Counted from the first letter of the stretch, positions 23,179 through 36,551 are shown. The stretch is 64,000 nucleotides of DNA from Sternotherus odoratus (GCA_032164245.1 JAVMKO010000006.1:103681310-103745309), one strand, 5' to 3'. A program made the numbers and translations. Notes: generated by a model from the letters alone, not told the origin.

Positions 23179-23954
23179 TGTCACAGAGCGTCTGGGCGAT
23201 GGTCTGGAACCGCTCCCTAGGAAGCCAGACCGGACTCCGGGTGAAGGGCCCCTTCTCCGTACACAGCCTGTTTCCCAGGCCAGGAGCTTCAGGGGTACCC
23301 ACTTCCACCTTCCTGGGTCTGACCTCGGAGCATTCAGCACCTTCTGCCCCTCCGTGTGCTTCCCCCAGCAAGCCCGCCTGGGCGGGGTCCTGGGGGAGCC
23401 CATGGGTTCTGCACCCCAAATCCACAGTCAAACGTGACTCTCAGCCAGCCAGCAGAATAGACGGTTTATTTGAGATGTCAGGAACCATCCAACTCACAGC
23501 TTCTCAGTCTCAACAGGGCCCATCCAGTCAGGCAGGTCCTTCTGGGGTGCTAGGAGAATGAGACTCAGATTCTGGGCTCCTGCTTCTTCCCCAGGTTTAT
23601 TCGATGACTTCCATCTGGTCTAACACAGACCATGTAGCGAGCGAGCGTGAGCCCTCAGCTGGATCCAATTTGGGGCCAGAGAGCGAGATGGCTTCTCTCC
23701 CCTACCCAGCTAGACCCAGACTGACCACTCCCCCACCTCCAGTCCCTCTGTCCTTTCCTTTGTCTGGTTTCCCAGGCTTGAGGTATCACCTGACCTCTCT
23801 CCCCTCCTGGGGTAAACTTACAGCTTCACCCATTAACACCTGCAGTGGCTTTGCTCTGCATCAGCTACACATTCCTTTCCCTCCACAAAGATGCTCAAGA
23901 AGCACATAGGGGAAACTGAGGCACACACACACACAGTATTCCTACTTCATCACA
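23179..23954 (-). mobile_element. Solo LTR at the left edge of duplication copy 2
   Basis: Minus-strand LTR, 776 bp, from TGTGATGAAG to CTCTGTGACA. On the right it is followed by GACAC, as at 11922. On the left it has CTGGGCTG and no matching GACAC. The left half and right half therefore sit in different contexts, as expected if a crossover occurred inside or at the LTR. It lacks the hAT element found in its partner. Confidence 0.85.
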
Positions 23955-26900
23955 GACACCTCTTGGGATTTTGGACTCTGCTTTCAATTTCCTGACTTTG
24001 GTGCATTCAAAATCTTATATTTCATAGTCCAATAAAAGAGGTAGTAGTGGTTTGTCCCATTTGTGTTCATATACATTTATAATTGTTTGTGAACTTCACT
24101 CATCCATTTGCCTTGAAGGTGTCCTCTTTTAGGGTGTGTAGAAGTTTGAACACATGCCACGTTACGGTTCCTTGTTTATCACTGTTATCTGTTAATATCA
24201 GATTTTGTCATCTTCCCAACAGCCTGACCCAAAGTGAACTGAAATAAATGGAAAAAGTTCCCTTGGCATCAAGCTGTTTTGGATCAGAACCTCCTACAGT
24301 GAGTGGGATCACTACATTCCTAGTTAATAGATGAATATTGTCCTCCTCCTGCAAAAACAAACCCATCTCTATTTCATTGAACTGTTCCAGGGAACTGTCA
24401 GCATTTTTGCAAACAAAATAAAATAAAAATAATAATAAATACAAATATTTTTATTTGGGAACCTTAGCAATGTGGGGTGGAAGGGACCTCATGTAGTCAA
24501 GTCAGGCTTCCTGTGCTGGAGCAAGGCCAAGTAACAGCAAGAAAATATCCCGATGGGTGTTTCTCCGACCTGTTCTGAGAGATTCAACACTGGGGATTCC
24601 ACATGTTGAACTGTCCAGCTTCAGTTCCTCATGCTCCCATTCTCCTCTATAGGCCAGTGTTGCTGGTTCAACTACATCTCCCAGTTGCTCCATTTCAAAA
24701 CCAAAATACTTCAGATTTCAGCCAAAATATACCAGCGCCAAAATATTTTGGATTTGAGGTTTTGTTTCTGAAAGCTCAAAAATTTCCAAGGAGGTAGGTG
24801 GAAATTTTGCCCAGGTCTACATAAAAAGCTGCTATTAACAATGAGGGTAATTAACCCTTGAAATGATTAACCAAGGGTCATGGTGGATACTAAGTTCATG
24901 AACAATTTTTCATTCAAGATTGGCTGGTTTGTTTCAAAGATATGCTCTAGTTTACAATGAAAAATATTGGAAAAAGATGATGTCCTGTTATATAAGCAAT
25001 TAGACTAGATCGGGTTTTTTAAATTTGTTTCTGCAAACACCTTGGGACCACAGACTGTATCTAAGTCCTGGCCTACACTACGTGTTAAAGTCAAATTTAT
25101 CCATGTTAAATCGATCTTCCCAGTTTGACCGCTCCGGACAGCGCTCTGAACACGGATGCACTGGGCAGTTAGACAGGAAGAGCCTCGGGAACTTTTCAAT
25201 CTCACTTCCTCTTTGGCCAGCATGGCGAGATCTCCTGCACAGCTCACCATGCAGAGCCCACCAGCAGAGGAGCCCAGGCAGTCCCCGACTGGAAAAGGGG
25301 CCCCACTGGGAGAGGTTTGCTGCTGGTCACTAGCAAGACATTATGAGAGAAGCCCAGTCTTGAGTTACTGAGAGAGACTGGCCCTGGAGGGAGTCCTTGG
25401 CAAGGGACACTCCTGGGATGGTTAGTATCAATGTGGAACAGCCAGATGCATCATGGGTTACAAGTGTCATGCCCAGCACCCTGAGCTCAAGGGGATGTTG
25501 CCTAATGGAGACTGATCACCCAGCCCCTTCCCTGCCCCATTTAAAGCTCCTGGGGCTTGTATTGTCCAGTGGGGGAAAGAGCGGATGAGAGCAGGCAGCA
25601 GTGGGAAGAGATGTGATGAGCCCCAGGGAAGCGCTGGAGAGAGAGATCTGGGGGAGATGTCTCTGGCAGGGTGGGGGGAGGGTGACACACTAACTGTGTG
25701 ATGGGATGCTACGTGAATGGGCTTGGGAAACTGGGGTCCACACAGGATGGCAGCTAATCTTGCCTAGGTCCATATCAGAATTGGGGAGCAGCCAAGAGGT
25801 CCAGGATGGGCCGATTTCTACCTAGGACCAGATGAAATGCCCTTGGCAAGGGGCTGTCATGGTTCATTATCTGCCGGGCTCAATGAAATCCGTATCTGCA
25901 GTGACTCGGTGTCACATTTATTACTCAGCTGGAATCTAGTATCAGAGAATCCTCAGGTTGGCTTGGCAAAGCTGAGCTGAAGGCAAAAGTTGTGTTGGCA
26001 GCAACAAGTGCCTCAATTTCCCCAGCTCTCAGGGGTCCCTCTGGGCTCTCCCTCCTTTTGTACCTGCGTTTCCGTGGGATGCTGTCTCTGGGGTTCTCAC
26101 AAACACAGTCCCTCCCTTGCTTCTCCCCATTCCCAGAGTGCCCCTGGGAGCCAGACCCTTTGCTGGGGGTCTGAGGGAGCAACCAATGACTGAACGGGCT
26201 TTGGGGAGGGAGGACACCCCTGCCCCAGTGGACCCTGGTGGCTGGCAGAGCCGTGGCATAGAGCAGGTGGGTAGTGGAGGAAGCGAGGTCAGTGGCTGTT
26301 GTGCTTTGTGTGGGCTGCTTGCCAGGCTGCAGATCTTCAGAGGTGCGAGTCGGGCCTCATTTGCTATGGAGTAAGGGGGCATTTTTCTCCCTGGGGCTAG
26401 GTACCCCCTAACTTTCCATAGGTCCATCCGCTCCACTTTTTACCTCTCCTTGCAATGCAGGAGATTATCACTTGTAATGTTCAACGCCCCCACTCCCTGA
26501 GTTTTTCTGAAATAACACCTCTGGTGTTGGGGTCCCTATGTGGGGGAGGAAACAGGGAGTCCCCAGTGTGCAACCTGGACTATGGGACTGCTGAGTCCTC
26601 CCAACCCACCAGTGTGGGCTGTCCCTCACTCTGTGACTCTCATGTGAAGCTACAAACCTCTGACACATACTGCAGTCACACAGCCATCCACAGTCAGGGA
26701 CACAACTAGCCGAGTGACATGAATGATCTCCCAGCCACTCATGAACTATCAATGGCTCCAGCCATTTCCCTCCAGCTCCCCAGCCTTACACCCCAGAACC
26801 GCCCTGTATTACACAGCTCAGGGCTCCCTGGGGGCAGTGCAAGTTCATTACGTTGGACACTCTTCATAGGAATGTGGACATGCACCAGCCCTTGTAATCT

Positions 26901-27270
26901 GAGCCAAGAATCCCCCATCACTTCAACCAAAGCCATACTGCTTTAGGGGAAATAAAAAAGAGATTTATTAACTAGAGAAAGGTAGATTGTAAGTGATTGG
27001 AAGTAGCAGGCATAGTGATCACAGTTGAAAGAAAATGAAGAAACAAAATAAATTTGCAGTCTAAATTCTAACAGTGACAGGTTGGGATCAGAGGAAACCC
27101 CCTTGGGAGCTGCCAACTGATGTGCCAAGACTACTTCTGCCCCTTCTTTCCTGCCCAAATTGCTTAGGACTTCAGTACCCTGCCTGGTTTGAGCGAGACC
27201 CACTAGCCTACTCCAAAATCAGAAACCCAAATCTGACACGTCCCGATCAGCTGTAGGCTTGCCTGGAAAT
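23955..27270. repeat. Spacer and gene scar, copy 2
   Basis: Near-identical to 11922-15240. It contains the second copy of the deleted-gene scar (25377-26150) and the unassigned stretch before gene C. No gene is supported. Confidence 0.7.
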
Positions 27271-27848
27271 AGTTTAAGGAGCGTTCCTGCCTCTAGCACT
27301 CCGATGTTCAACTCCCAATGGGTCCAAACCGTGAATAAGCCCCAACCCCTCTGTCCCATTTAAAGTTGTTTTGGCTTGTATTGTCCAGTGGGAGGGCGGG
27401 GGGGAGGGGAAGAGCTGATGAGAGCAGGCAGCAGTGGGGAGAGATGTGAAGAGCCCCAGGGAAGCGTTGGAGAGAGAGATCCGGGGGAGATGTCTCTGGC
27501 AGGTTGGGGGAGGGTGACACACTGACTGTGGGGGGTTAGAGATGGGATAAGCTGAGCCGGCTGTCCCAGGGAAAGTGGGGAGGGTATCAGAGCAGAAGCA
27601 GGAGACAGGTGAGCATGTGATGTGATTGGATGGAAGCTCGTTGAGCTGTTGCTGGGGTGTCTGAAAGTGGAACTGGGATGGGGGTGCTACGTGTAGGGGG
27701 TTGGGGGAGTGGGGTCCACCCAGGAGGGCAGGTAATGGGGCCTGGGAGACTAGGACACACTCTGGAAAGCTGGGGATGGTGCTGTGAGGCTGTGGGTAGC
27801 AGATCCCTGGTGGGCTGGAGCTAGGAGATGTTACTGGTTCCACTGGGT

Positions 27849-30800
27849 CTAACACTGATCCCCAGACTCCCCCACCCCCCTCCCTTGGCTTCCCTTAGCC
27901 CCAGTCTGGCAGGGGTCCTGAGTGGCTGTGCTGGGGACTCCAGTGGGGTCTGTGCCCGGTGCTGGGCTGGGGGTTAAGGTTGGGGTTCTCTGCAGTGTTG
28001 CGTTGTGGAGGATGTAGTAGAACAGGCAGGGCTGGCGCTGGAAGCCCAAACTCTCCAGCACCCTCTGCATGGGGTAGTTGTCCGGGATCACGTGGCAGTA
28101 GCTGGGATAGCCTAGTGCGTGCATCCGCTTGGCCATGACATTCTTGAGCAAACTATGGTAGCCGCACCGCCGGTGCTGGGGCAGGGTGTAGCCATGTCTC
28201 ATCGCACCGAACGGGTCTGAAAGGTTCCAGCTGACAGGGCGGTTGGTGGCATCCAGGAGGCAGACACTGGGGAAGTAGCGGATCAGGCTGTTCAGGTATC
28301 TCCTGCTCCTCTCATTGCCCCCGAAGGTCCACGTCCCATTCAGGAGGTCGGTGTGGGAGATGTCCAGGGACGAGAGCCTCATGGCCGGGTCCAGCCTGGG
28401 GGGTGGGAGGAGAGAGAGCAGCAGGATCAACCCCCAAATGTCAGCGCTGAGGAGTGACACCTCAGAATCATGAGATTGGCCCTAAAATCACGGGGCTTTT
28501 ACAAAAGATCACGCTGTGATTACTGGCCTCCCTTGACAGCTGAATTTCCCCAGCCCCGACCCCCCCGTGTTACAATCACTGCTGCCAACAGTCCCAGATT
28601 TATGATGGTGAGTCTGAGATGGGCCTCCCTGCAGAAGCTCCTACTCCAGCATCTCTCCATCCCCCTCACAGCAATTCATTCTGCCCCAGCAGTTCTGCCC
28701 CAGTACAGGGAACCATCAACTCTGTTTGCAGGCCCTGTAGCCTCCCCGCTGAACCTCCTGCTGTTCCTCCACCCCTCCCAGCCCTGTCGGGGGCTGCAGC
28801 AGGCTCCCCTCTGCCATTCCCAGGCTGGTTGTCCCAGGGATAGGGGGAGCCCAAGCACCGTCCTGTCCCGTTGCTCACAGGAAGAGAGGGGGAAGGGAAG
28901 TGATGCTGAGCAATTCCTGCTGCCTCTTTCCCCCCCCTGTCTCCCCACTCATAAGAAGGGGGGGGTCACATTACTGTGGGGAGGGGCAGGGCTGGGGAAC
29001 TCTTACTGCAGCAGCTCTGAGGGGCAGCCAATCAGAATATCCCCCTCCCCCGCCCAAGGCAGAGCAGGATTCCCATGAAACTCATTGTGAGACTCAGCCA
29101 AACTCCTGGGATTCAAGAAAAGGGGAGGCCAGAGCCAAGTGGAGTGGACAGCTGGCTGGTTCAGGTGGTGGTGGGGGGAATGGGACATGAGACCTTTCCC
29201 CACTAGCCTACAGAGTGGGCAGCTCTACCTATTGTCCCCTCTCATTAGAACAGAGGGTCTCATTCCACCTGCTGACAGAGACCCCCACATCCCCAAAATG
29301 CCCCTGGGTCCTTGGTCCTGGGTGAGGAGCTGAGGTGTGAACAGACTGTGGGCAGGGTACGTTCCTCTCCAGTCTGGCCCAGTAGAGATGTGCGGCAGAG
29401 ATGGGGGGAGCATGGCAGTTCGGTGCCCAAACCCTGCCAGGGCTGATGGCTGATTGCGGGAGTGCCCGGTCATGTGTGTGGAACCCCATTGGTCTCACAG
29501 GAGCCCTTTGCATCAGGGTTTTCTGGCAGAGGCTGGGACCCTGTGCAGGAGCTGAAGAGGGATCTCCCTCCCCATGGCTGAACCCACCCCATGGTACGCG
29601 TAGTACGCGGAAGATGAATGTGACGGCAGTCGCTAGGAAGTGCAATTACGCTTCCAAGGCGTCCCCAGGGTAACACATAATTAAGGTTCTCAGCCTGGGA
29701 ATGGCCTTGTGTTCCTGTTATCTCGTGTGTGTGTCTGAGGAGTTTCTCAGCTGTGTGAGCTGTTTACTTGGTCTGTGTGAAACTCGGCTTGTGTGAAACC
29801 AGACAGGTAAACTAAGGCAGTACTGAATAACATGTCATTAGTTATTCATGAGCTATGTATGAGATGTAAATGAGCAAGTGTATTTATGTGTCTGAGCCCT
29901 CATGTATGATGGGCTTCCTCCCTGGCCATTGCTCCGATGTGCCAGGTCTCCCATCTGCTGCTGTGCTGAGCGGGGCCCCCAGCACAGGTGTGCCGCTACC
30001 TTCAATAAACTCACATCTAGCTACTATGTGTGAGCATTGTTTCTATGGGACTCTTAGGGTACCTGTGACGAAGTGGGAGTACTGTGTGTGTGTGCCTCAG
30101 TTTCCCCTATGCATTTCTTAAGTGTGTATGTGAAGGGATTGGGGCTAACGCTGGAAGCAAGGAGGCAACGCCCTCCCCTCTGTGCATCCCTGGAAGCTGT
30201 AACCTGACCCCAGGTGGGGGAGGCAGGTCAGCTGAACCTGTTGAAGGGAAGCCCGGGAAACCAAACAAAGGAACAAAGGAGCAGGAAGTGGCTAGAGGGT
30301 TTGGTCAGTCTGGGTCTGGGTCTGGGTCGAGCTGGGAAGAGGGAGAGAAGCCAACTCGCTCTCTGGCCCCAAGATGGATCCAGCGGAGGGCTCACGCTGG
30401 CTCGCTGCATGGTCTGTGTTGGACCAGATGGAAGTCATCGAATAAACCTGGGGAAGAAGCAGGAGCCCAGAATCTGGGTCTCACCTCCTGGCATCCCCCA
30501 GAAAGGCCTGACTGAGGGACCCTGTTTGGACTGAGAAGCTGTGAGTTGGATGGTTCCTAACATCTTAAATAAACCGTCTATTCTGCTGGCTGGCTGAGAG
30601 TCACGTTTGACTGTGGATTTGGGGTGCAGAACCCATGGGCTCCCCCAGGACCCTGCCCAGGCGGGCTTGCTGGGGGAAGCACACGGAGGGGCAGAAGGTG
30701 CTGAATGCTCCGAGGTCAGACCCAGGAAGGTGGAAGTGGGGACCCCTGAAGCTCCTGGCCTGGGAAACAGGCTGTGTACGGAGAAGGGGCCCTTCACCCG

Positions 30801-33227
30801 TAGTCTGGTCTGGCTTCCTAGGGAGCGGTTCCAGTCCATCGCCCGGGCGCTCCGTGACAGTACCCTACAACAACTACGCTCACCAGTCCCTGCAGGTTCC
30901 CTGAGTGAGGTTGAGTTCAGTACCAATCCCACTGGGATTCTGCTGGTGGCAACAAGACCCCAGTGCCCCAGGCCCTGTATGGGGAATAGCCAGCCAGATC
31001 GTGGGCATCTCAGTGCCACGCTGGCCACGGACCCTGTGGCGCAAGCAGAAACTGACCGGATTTCAGGCATGGAGCTGGGATCTGGGTGGAGGTAAGCGAA
31101 GAAGTGTATCACTTCCAGATGGATCCCTTTTGCCTCGGAGATGTCCCTGGAGGTTTCGTAGACCCCGTCCTGGATCCCTGCATGGGGAGCGATGAGCTGT
31201 GAGCGGTGGGGATGGGGACTGAAGGGTGGTGAGAAAATCCCCCTTAAGTGTAGGGAGCCCAACCTGGCAAGGGGGTGGACGGGGCAGGAGTCTGAGCTTC
31301 CAAACCTACCGGCTCCACCCCTCAGGGAAGAGGAAGTGCTGAGCTGAGCCAACTCCAGCCCAGCCCTGGCAAGGAGCAACCCCATATATTCCTGCCCCCA
31401 ATAGAGCTGGTAGCTTGAGGGACCTGAGGGTTTCGGGGTCGGCACTGTAGGGCGGGATCCTGGGGTTTGGCCCAGACAGAACATGTATGTTCAGTGGCCG
31501 TGATGCTCTCCCCAGTGCTGTGGGGCCCATGTTACCGTGGATCCAGAAGGCCTGGCTCCAGTTGATGGCACTGCCCAGCAGGGCCTGGTAGGCGCCCAGG
31601 TCCCGGTAGTACGCCGCGTACGTGTTGGTGTAGAAATCAGAGTCGTCTGTTACCATCTGCCAGGGGAGACGTGGAAAAGAGTGGGGAACTCCCTTCGGAA
31701 TGACTGATCTGCCCCCATGAACCAGCCTTGGCATGGCCTTAGGCCCCCCCAGAAGGGAAAGGCCTCAAATCCCAGTCCCCCGCTCTGAGCCAGACTGGCT
31801 CCTGCCTCGGTCCCCTAGAGGAGAAAGGCTCCATGTCCTACTCCCCACCCCCAATCCCCATCCGCCCCCAGGAGAAGCACTGTTGCTGAGGGGTGGCACC
31901 TCTCTGCATCGCCGGATGAGAACGGCTTTGAACTCGGGCCACGAATCCACCAGCACCTCATACACAGCCGGGTTCCCACGGTTTATGATCATCACGGCAC
32001 CGAGGACCTACCAGAGACATGGGGCGGGGGTCAGAGCTGGAGGAGGGGCAGAAATTCCCACCCTCATGACTGGGCCAGGAGCTTCCCATTGTTTATTGGG
32101 GGTTTCAGTGTCTCATGATCTTCTGTGACTTTGGGGAGTATTTTGCCCTTTTCAAAAATGGCTGCCCTTGCCTATGGGGTGGACACCACAGGCTGCCATT
32201 AGTCAAGATGGCTGCCACCTCAGCCAAGGAAAATGGCTTCCACAGGCTCTGGAGAGCAGAGACTGGAGGGTTTCAGGAGAATGTGGGGAGCAGCAAGGAG
32301 AGGGGATTGAGGGGTGAGTGGGGGGATGTGGGGTGACAGTAGTGGTTGGTTTGAGGGGCAGGAAGTGGGTAGGTAGGTGAAGGGGTGAGTGTTGTGGGTA
32401 GCCATGGGGCAGGGGGTTTGAGTGGGAAAGCTGTGGGGGGCCTGTCTGTACACACACACCCTGGGTTTACTGTCTTGATTGTGGGGTTTGATCCCTGATT
32501 TCAGGCTCCTGGGCAGGAGACACCTGAGTGCGGGGAGCGGAGCAGGACAAGGAGGCTGGTGACTCTGCCACAGACTGGAGCCATGTGATGGGCACAGAGC
32601 CATGGAGGGAGCCAGAGGGACCCAGCTCTACAGTTAGCTGCCTGGAGTCCTCCCATGCAGTGATTGGCTGTCACGGTGCCCGCCCGTCATGTGCTTGGCT
32701 GATCCAGAGCCATCGTCCACTCTGACTGGCTGGGAAGGTCCCGTCGGCTACGCTGGGTGAGCAGCAGGTTTGGACTTTGGGAGACAGGAGCAGAGCCACC
32801 CAAGGGTGGGTAAGTGGGTCAGTTTGCTCCAGGCCCCGGTCTCTGCAGGGGTTCCCATGGGAATACATGTTACTATAGTATTGCATCTTTTTTTATAGAG
32901 GAGGCCCCCAAAATTGCTTTGCCCTGGACCCCTAAATACTCTGGGAGGCACTGGACATGAGGGAGCAGCAGGTGACTCGGAGAGCAGCCAGCACCTGGGT
33001 GCGGAGGGGCCTGCCCCTCAGGCCTGATCTCCAACCCATCTCCCAGGGGATTCAGAGGGACCTTCCCCTGCTCTCTGCCCCATGGGGGTGGGGAAGGTTG
33101 AGTCCCATCCCTGGGCTGTGGGCAGTGGGCCTGGGCACAACAACGTCACCGGCAGCGTCTCAGGCAAGAGCCCCCGAAGTGTCGCCTCCAGCAGCCTCAG
33201 CTTGGAGGAGCAGCTCAGGATCAGCAT
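27849..33227 (-). CDS. GLYATL3-like: Glycine N-acyltransferase-like protein, copy C (five coding exons)
   Basis: Joined exons are 33150-33227, 31900-32007, 31536-31656, 31057-31177 and 27849-28395, giving 324 residues with the same phases as B. It is almost identical to B. Visible differences in the last exon are NLSDPFG for NLSEPFG and HVIPDNYP for HVAPDNYP. The CoA-loop region keeps [10 protein letters not shown]. The acceptor of the first coding exon is at 33280 and a probable noncoding exon ends at 33523. Its upstream flank is of the short A type, unlike B, so its promoter context may differ. An in-frame extension upstream of the last exon (a hydrophobic ILLLSLL stretch) is intron read-through, because the acceptor CCCCAG lies after it. 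No disabling change is seen. Confidence 0.88.
29595..30871 (+). mobile_element. Nested insertion in intron 5 of gene C, with solo LTR 30064-30859
   Basis: Duplicate of the insertion at 17580-18856. The LTR begins TGTGACGAAG and keeps its GTACC target duplication. Confidence 0.65.
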
Positions 33228-33522
33228 CTCTGTCAGGATGGGCCCTTGGCAGGTTCCTGGGAACGTGGTGTACAGGACACCTGGGAGGAGGGGAGGAGAG
33301 AAACCCATCAGTTATGTGGGTCTATCCCCAGCCCCGCAAGTAACCCCAGAAGTAGGCATGGTATCCTCAACCTCCCATCCCTACCATAACAAACCTACAA
33401 TAACACCCCAGTCTGGGTGCAGCCCCCGTGCTCACCAGAGACCCTACAATAATAATCTGTGGCCCCATCCATGCCAGGCTGGTCTGTGCAGGTCTAGGGT
33501 CACTCAACTAGCTTCCACTCAC

Positions 33523-33740
33523 CTGGGCAGTCTCTGTGCCAGGGTAAGGAGCAGTCCTGGAGAAGGCAGTGCGGTCCCTGCCCGGCAGCACCTGCTCCAT
33601 TCTCTGCTGGATCTCACTCGCCCTTTGGTCTGCTCCAGTCTCTTAACCCTGAGCGAATGAACCATTAACAGAGTCTGTACCTTGTCCTGAGCCGGGGGCA
33701 CCTCCCTGCAGTCACAAGGCACCATCCGGTTCCTTTCATG
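33523..33740 (-). other. Probable 5' noncoding exon of copy C
   Basis: Same block as 1482-1684. The donor here reads CAG then GTGAGTGG. The right limit is unknown. Confidence 0.35.
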
Positions 33741-33844
33741 AGCAGCGAGGGGTGAACCGATTTCCTGGGGTCAGCGGAGTGGAATACTGGGGAAACACGA
33801 GCACAGCCAGGAGTGGGGCCTGGGCAAACCAACTCTGCCGGTGC

Positions 33845-34325
33845 ATGTGTGCCCTACACTCGGTGCTTGTTTTGTCCGTGCAAAGGCTGGGATTTCACGT
33901 GGGTCCCTATCAGCACTGGGGAGGGGTCTTGTCATCCAGGCTGAGCAGGTTTCACCTACAACAAAATGGAAGCCCTCTGAGACATGTCTGTCATGATTCA
34001 TTACCCCCCGGGAGCAATGCAATCAGGAGCTGCAATGACTTAGTGTCATATCTATTTCTTAGCTGGAATCCAGCATCTGAGAATCCCAGCTGAAGGCAGA
34101 GGCCATGTTGGCTGCACCAACTAGGTGGGATCCATTTTGACTCACCCTCCTTTTGTCTCTGCATCCCCGTGTGAGTTCCTGGGATGCTGAGTCTCTGGGA
34201 TTCTCACAGACACAATCGCCTCCCTCTGTGACTTTTTTCCAAGATGCAGCACATCTCTGTCCACATCTCCTGTGCCCTTGTGCGCGAGGTGGTAAGTGCG
34301 AAGTCACTGGCAAACCGTGGAGTTA
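33845..34325. other. 5' flank of gene C (short form)
   Basis: Matches 1804-2290 upstream of copy A, including absence of the 180-base block and of the TGTAAG repeat. No gene is seen. Confidence 0.5.
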
Positions 34326-35865
34326 ATGTTGTCCAGAGGTTCCACAGTGTTGAGCCAAGCAAAACTCACACGTCTGAAAACGAAGCAATGAGGAGTTAAG
34401 GTTTCTGCCTACAGGCCTTAACTCTGCCCCTGGAGCTGCCAAGAGCCCCTGGGCTCCAGCCCTCTTCAGCATGTTACATGTTGCTGTATTGAGTGTGTGT
34501 GTGTATGTGGGGGGGGGGACGTAGCTGGAGCAGCTTGGCAGAGCTGTGACTGAGTCGAAGTGGTTTTGGGGGCTGTTCCCCTTGGGGAAAGTGAGCACCA
34601 CTTCCTGCCCCCTGATGTATGATCAAAGGAAAGGTGCCCGGGTACCGGGAGAGATCCAGTTTACTGGATTCCAGTGCTGAGTTGTGCACATTGGTTCACT
34701 AATGGGGCACAAGGTCTTCCTGCCTGTCGTCAGTGAGGTGGGCACGAATGAGAGGTCAATGACAGGGTAGTGTTAGACGGCATCACGTGCCTGAAGGGGA
34801 CGAGGTTGAAGGGGTTGTAAAATTGAACAGATGTGATGGGGAGCAGGATCAAGCCGTGTCTACACTGAAAACGCTGGAGCAACAGTTCTTCTGCTTTCCT
34901 AGCTCTGTGTGCACAGTGACTCGGATGGGTCTAACAGTGTTGCTCCAGGGTGGGGATTATCCCCGAGTTGATCTAACTTTGTTGTGTAGACCAGTCCTTG
35001 GTGTTTGTGCTGGGCAAGTGTAGGGAACCCCTGTTCAGTACCGTGCGAGGACAGAGTGTGAGTATGTGTTTAATGAGTGTATCAGGCATTGCTCCCTCAC
35101 TTTACCATGCACACTTGGTAGCAGTGGAATGGAGATAACGGTTGTGCTTTGTAATGTTTGCAGGGGGTCATTGGTCTATGACCCAAACACATGATGGTTA
35201 TTTTATGACAAGTGTAAAAAGTCTGGTGTCTCTCATCTCCCCAACCTCTACCATCCCCTACTACAAAGAGCCTTCCCCTGGTCGCCTGCCAGCACTGCCC
35301 GCTCACCATCTCCTGCGGATCCCATGAAGCCATCAGCATTTTTGAAGGCAGGGTGCACAGAAACCACTGGTAGAAGCTGAGAACTAAGAAAAGCTGGTTT
35401 GGGTGGGTGTCTCTAGTTCAAATGACCTGAAATGTGGGTCACTCAGTGGAGTGACCATATTTTCCAAAAGGAAAATGAGACACTACGTGGGAGTAGACCG
35501 AGCCCCTCCCCATGCAAGGCTGGGACTGGCATCACTGCTTGCTCGAGCCCTGCCTTTCCCCCCACCCAAACCCAGCCACTCTCCCTGTGTGGGGCTGGCA
35601 TCACAGCTCCTCCCCCCTCCCTCACATTCTTCCATACCCCACTTTTTGACACAAGTGGGCCTGTGTCCTATTTGCTCTGCCAAGGGATCAAACTGACAAG
35701 AGCAAGTGGGACAAATGCCCATTTTTGCACAAAAAAGTCGCGATGGCAGGGACGTGGCTTAAAATAGGGACTCTCCTGGCCAAAATGTTACGGGCTGATT
35801 GCACCGCTTTTTGGTGCCCCCAAATCTTGGCACCTTAGGTGGCCACATAGTTCACCTACTGGTTA
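34326..35865. other. Intergenic sequence with possible MITE
   Basis: No gene is supported. At about 34855-35000 the text GTCTACACTGAA is mirrored by TTGTGTAGACC, suggesting a small inverted-repeat DNA element. A GT microsatellite with a G-run lies near 34493-34519. Confidence 0.4.
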
Positions 35866-36140
35866 CACTGGCGAGTTATATGGACTCTGGCTGTTGGGCC
35901 ACGCTGCCCTTCTACTAGAGGTGAGTTGTATGGACCCTGGCTGCTAGGCCGCACTGCCTAATAGCAGGGGTGAGTTATATGGACTCTGGCTATTGGGCCT
36001 CACTGACCTGATACTAGGGGCGGGGTACCTGGACTCTGGACACTAGGCCGCACTGCCCAATATTAGGGTTGAGTTAGATGGACTCTGGGTTTGGGGCCAC
36101 ACTGCCCAGACGCTAGGGTGAGATATATGGACTCGGGCCG
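35866..36140 (+). repeat. Minisatellite with about 51-bp units
   Basis: About five diverged units share GAGTTATATGGACTCTGGCT and GGGCCGCACTGCCC-like blocks. Units differ by roughly a fifth of positions, so the array is old. Confidence 0.8.
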
Positions 36141-36435
36141 ATAGGGCCCACGACTCTGATCAAGGGGTGTCTCTGGGGACACAGGGCATGAGGTGGGCTG
36201 GGACTGGAGAGTGGTGAGGGTCTGACACCCCATTGCACCCCTGCCCCAAAGGGGTGCTGCAGGGGCAGACCCGTCACAAAGTCCCTCTGGAGAAGTTATT
36301 TAGTGATCCCATAAATTTGGTGGGCAGCTCCAACTGGTGCTATTGGTTCGCTTTCAAAATGAAACCCCAGATATTTGACCCCGACCTTAGTTGCTGCAGA
36401 CACCACCCTGCAGATCAGGTTATGCATAGCATGAG

Positions 36436-36551
36436 CAGAGGTCCCAATTTTAGAGGGGCAGTCCTGAATTTTGTGTCTTTTTCTTATATAGGCTCCTATT
36501 AACCCCCATCCGTGTCCTGATTTTTTCAGACCTGCTGTCTGGTCACCCTAG
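36436..36551 (+). mobile_element. Degraded copy of the TAGGGTGACCAGA MITE
   Basis: Similar to the elements at 38250 and 55328, with TCTTTTTCTTATATAGGCTC and a right end TCTGGTCACCCTA. The left inverted repeat is eroded. Confidence 0.6.

Larger units (their letters stand above)
23179..33844. repeat. Tandem segmental duplication, copy 2 (contains gene C)
   Basis: Partner of 10238-21829. Its left edge coincides with the solo LTR and its right edge with the switch from B/D-type to A-type 5' flank. Confidence 0.93.

Noticed and set aside
27849..28460. 203-codon frame with a signal-peptide-like hydrophobic start (ILLLSLL) before the last exon of copies C, D and E
   Set aside because: The hydrophobic part lies in the intron, upstream of the conserved CCCCAG acceptor, and is broken in copy B. 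It was not taken as an alternative start, though transcript data could revisit this.
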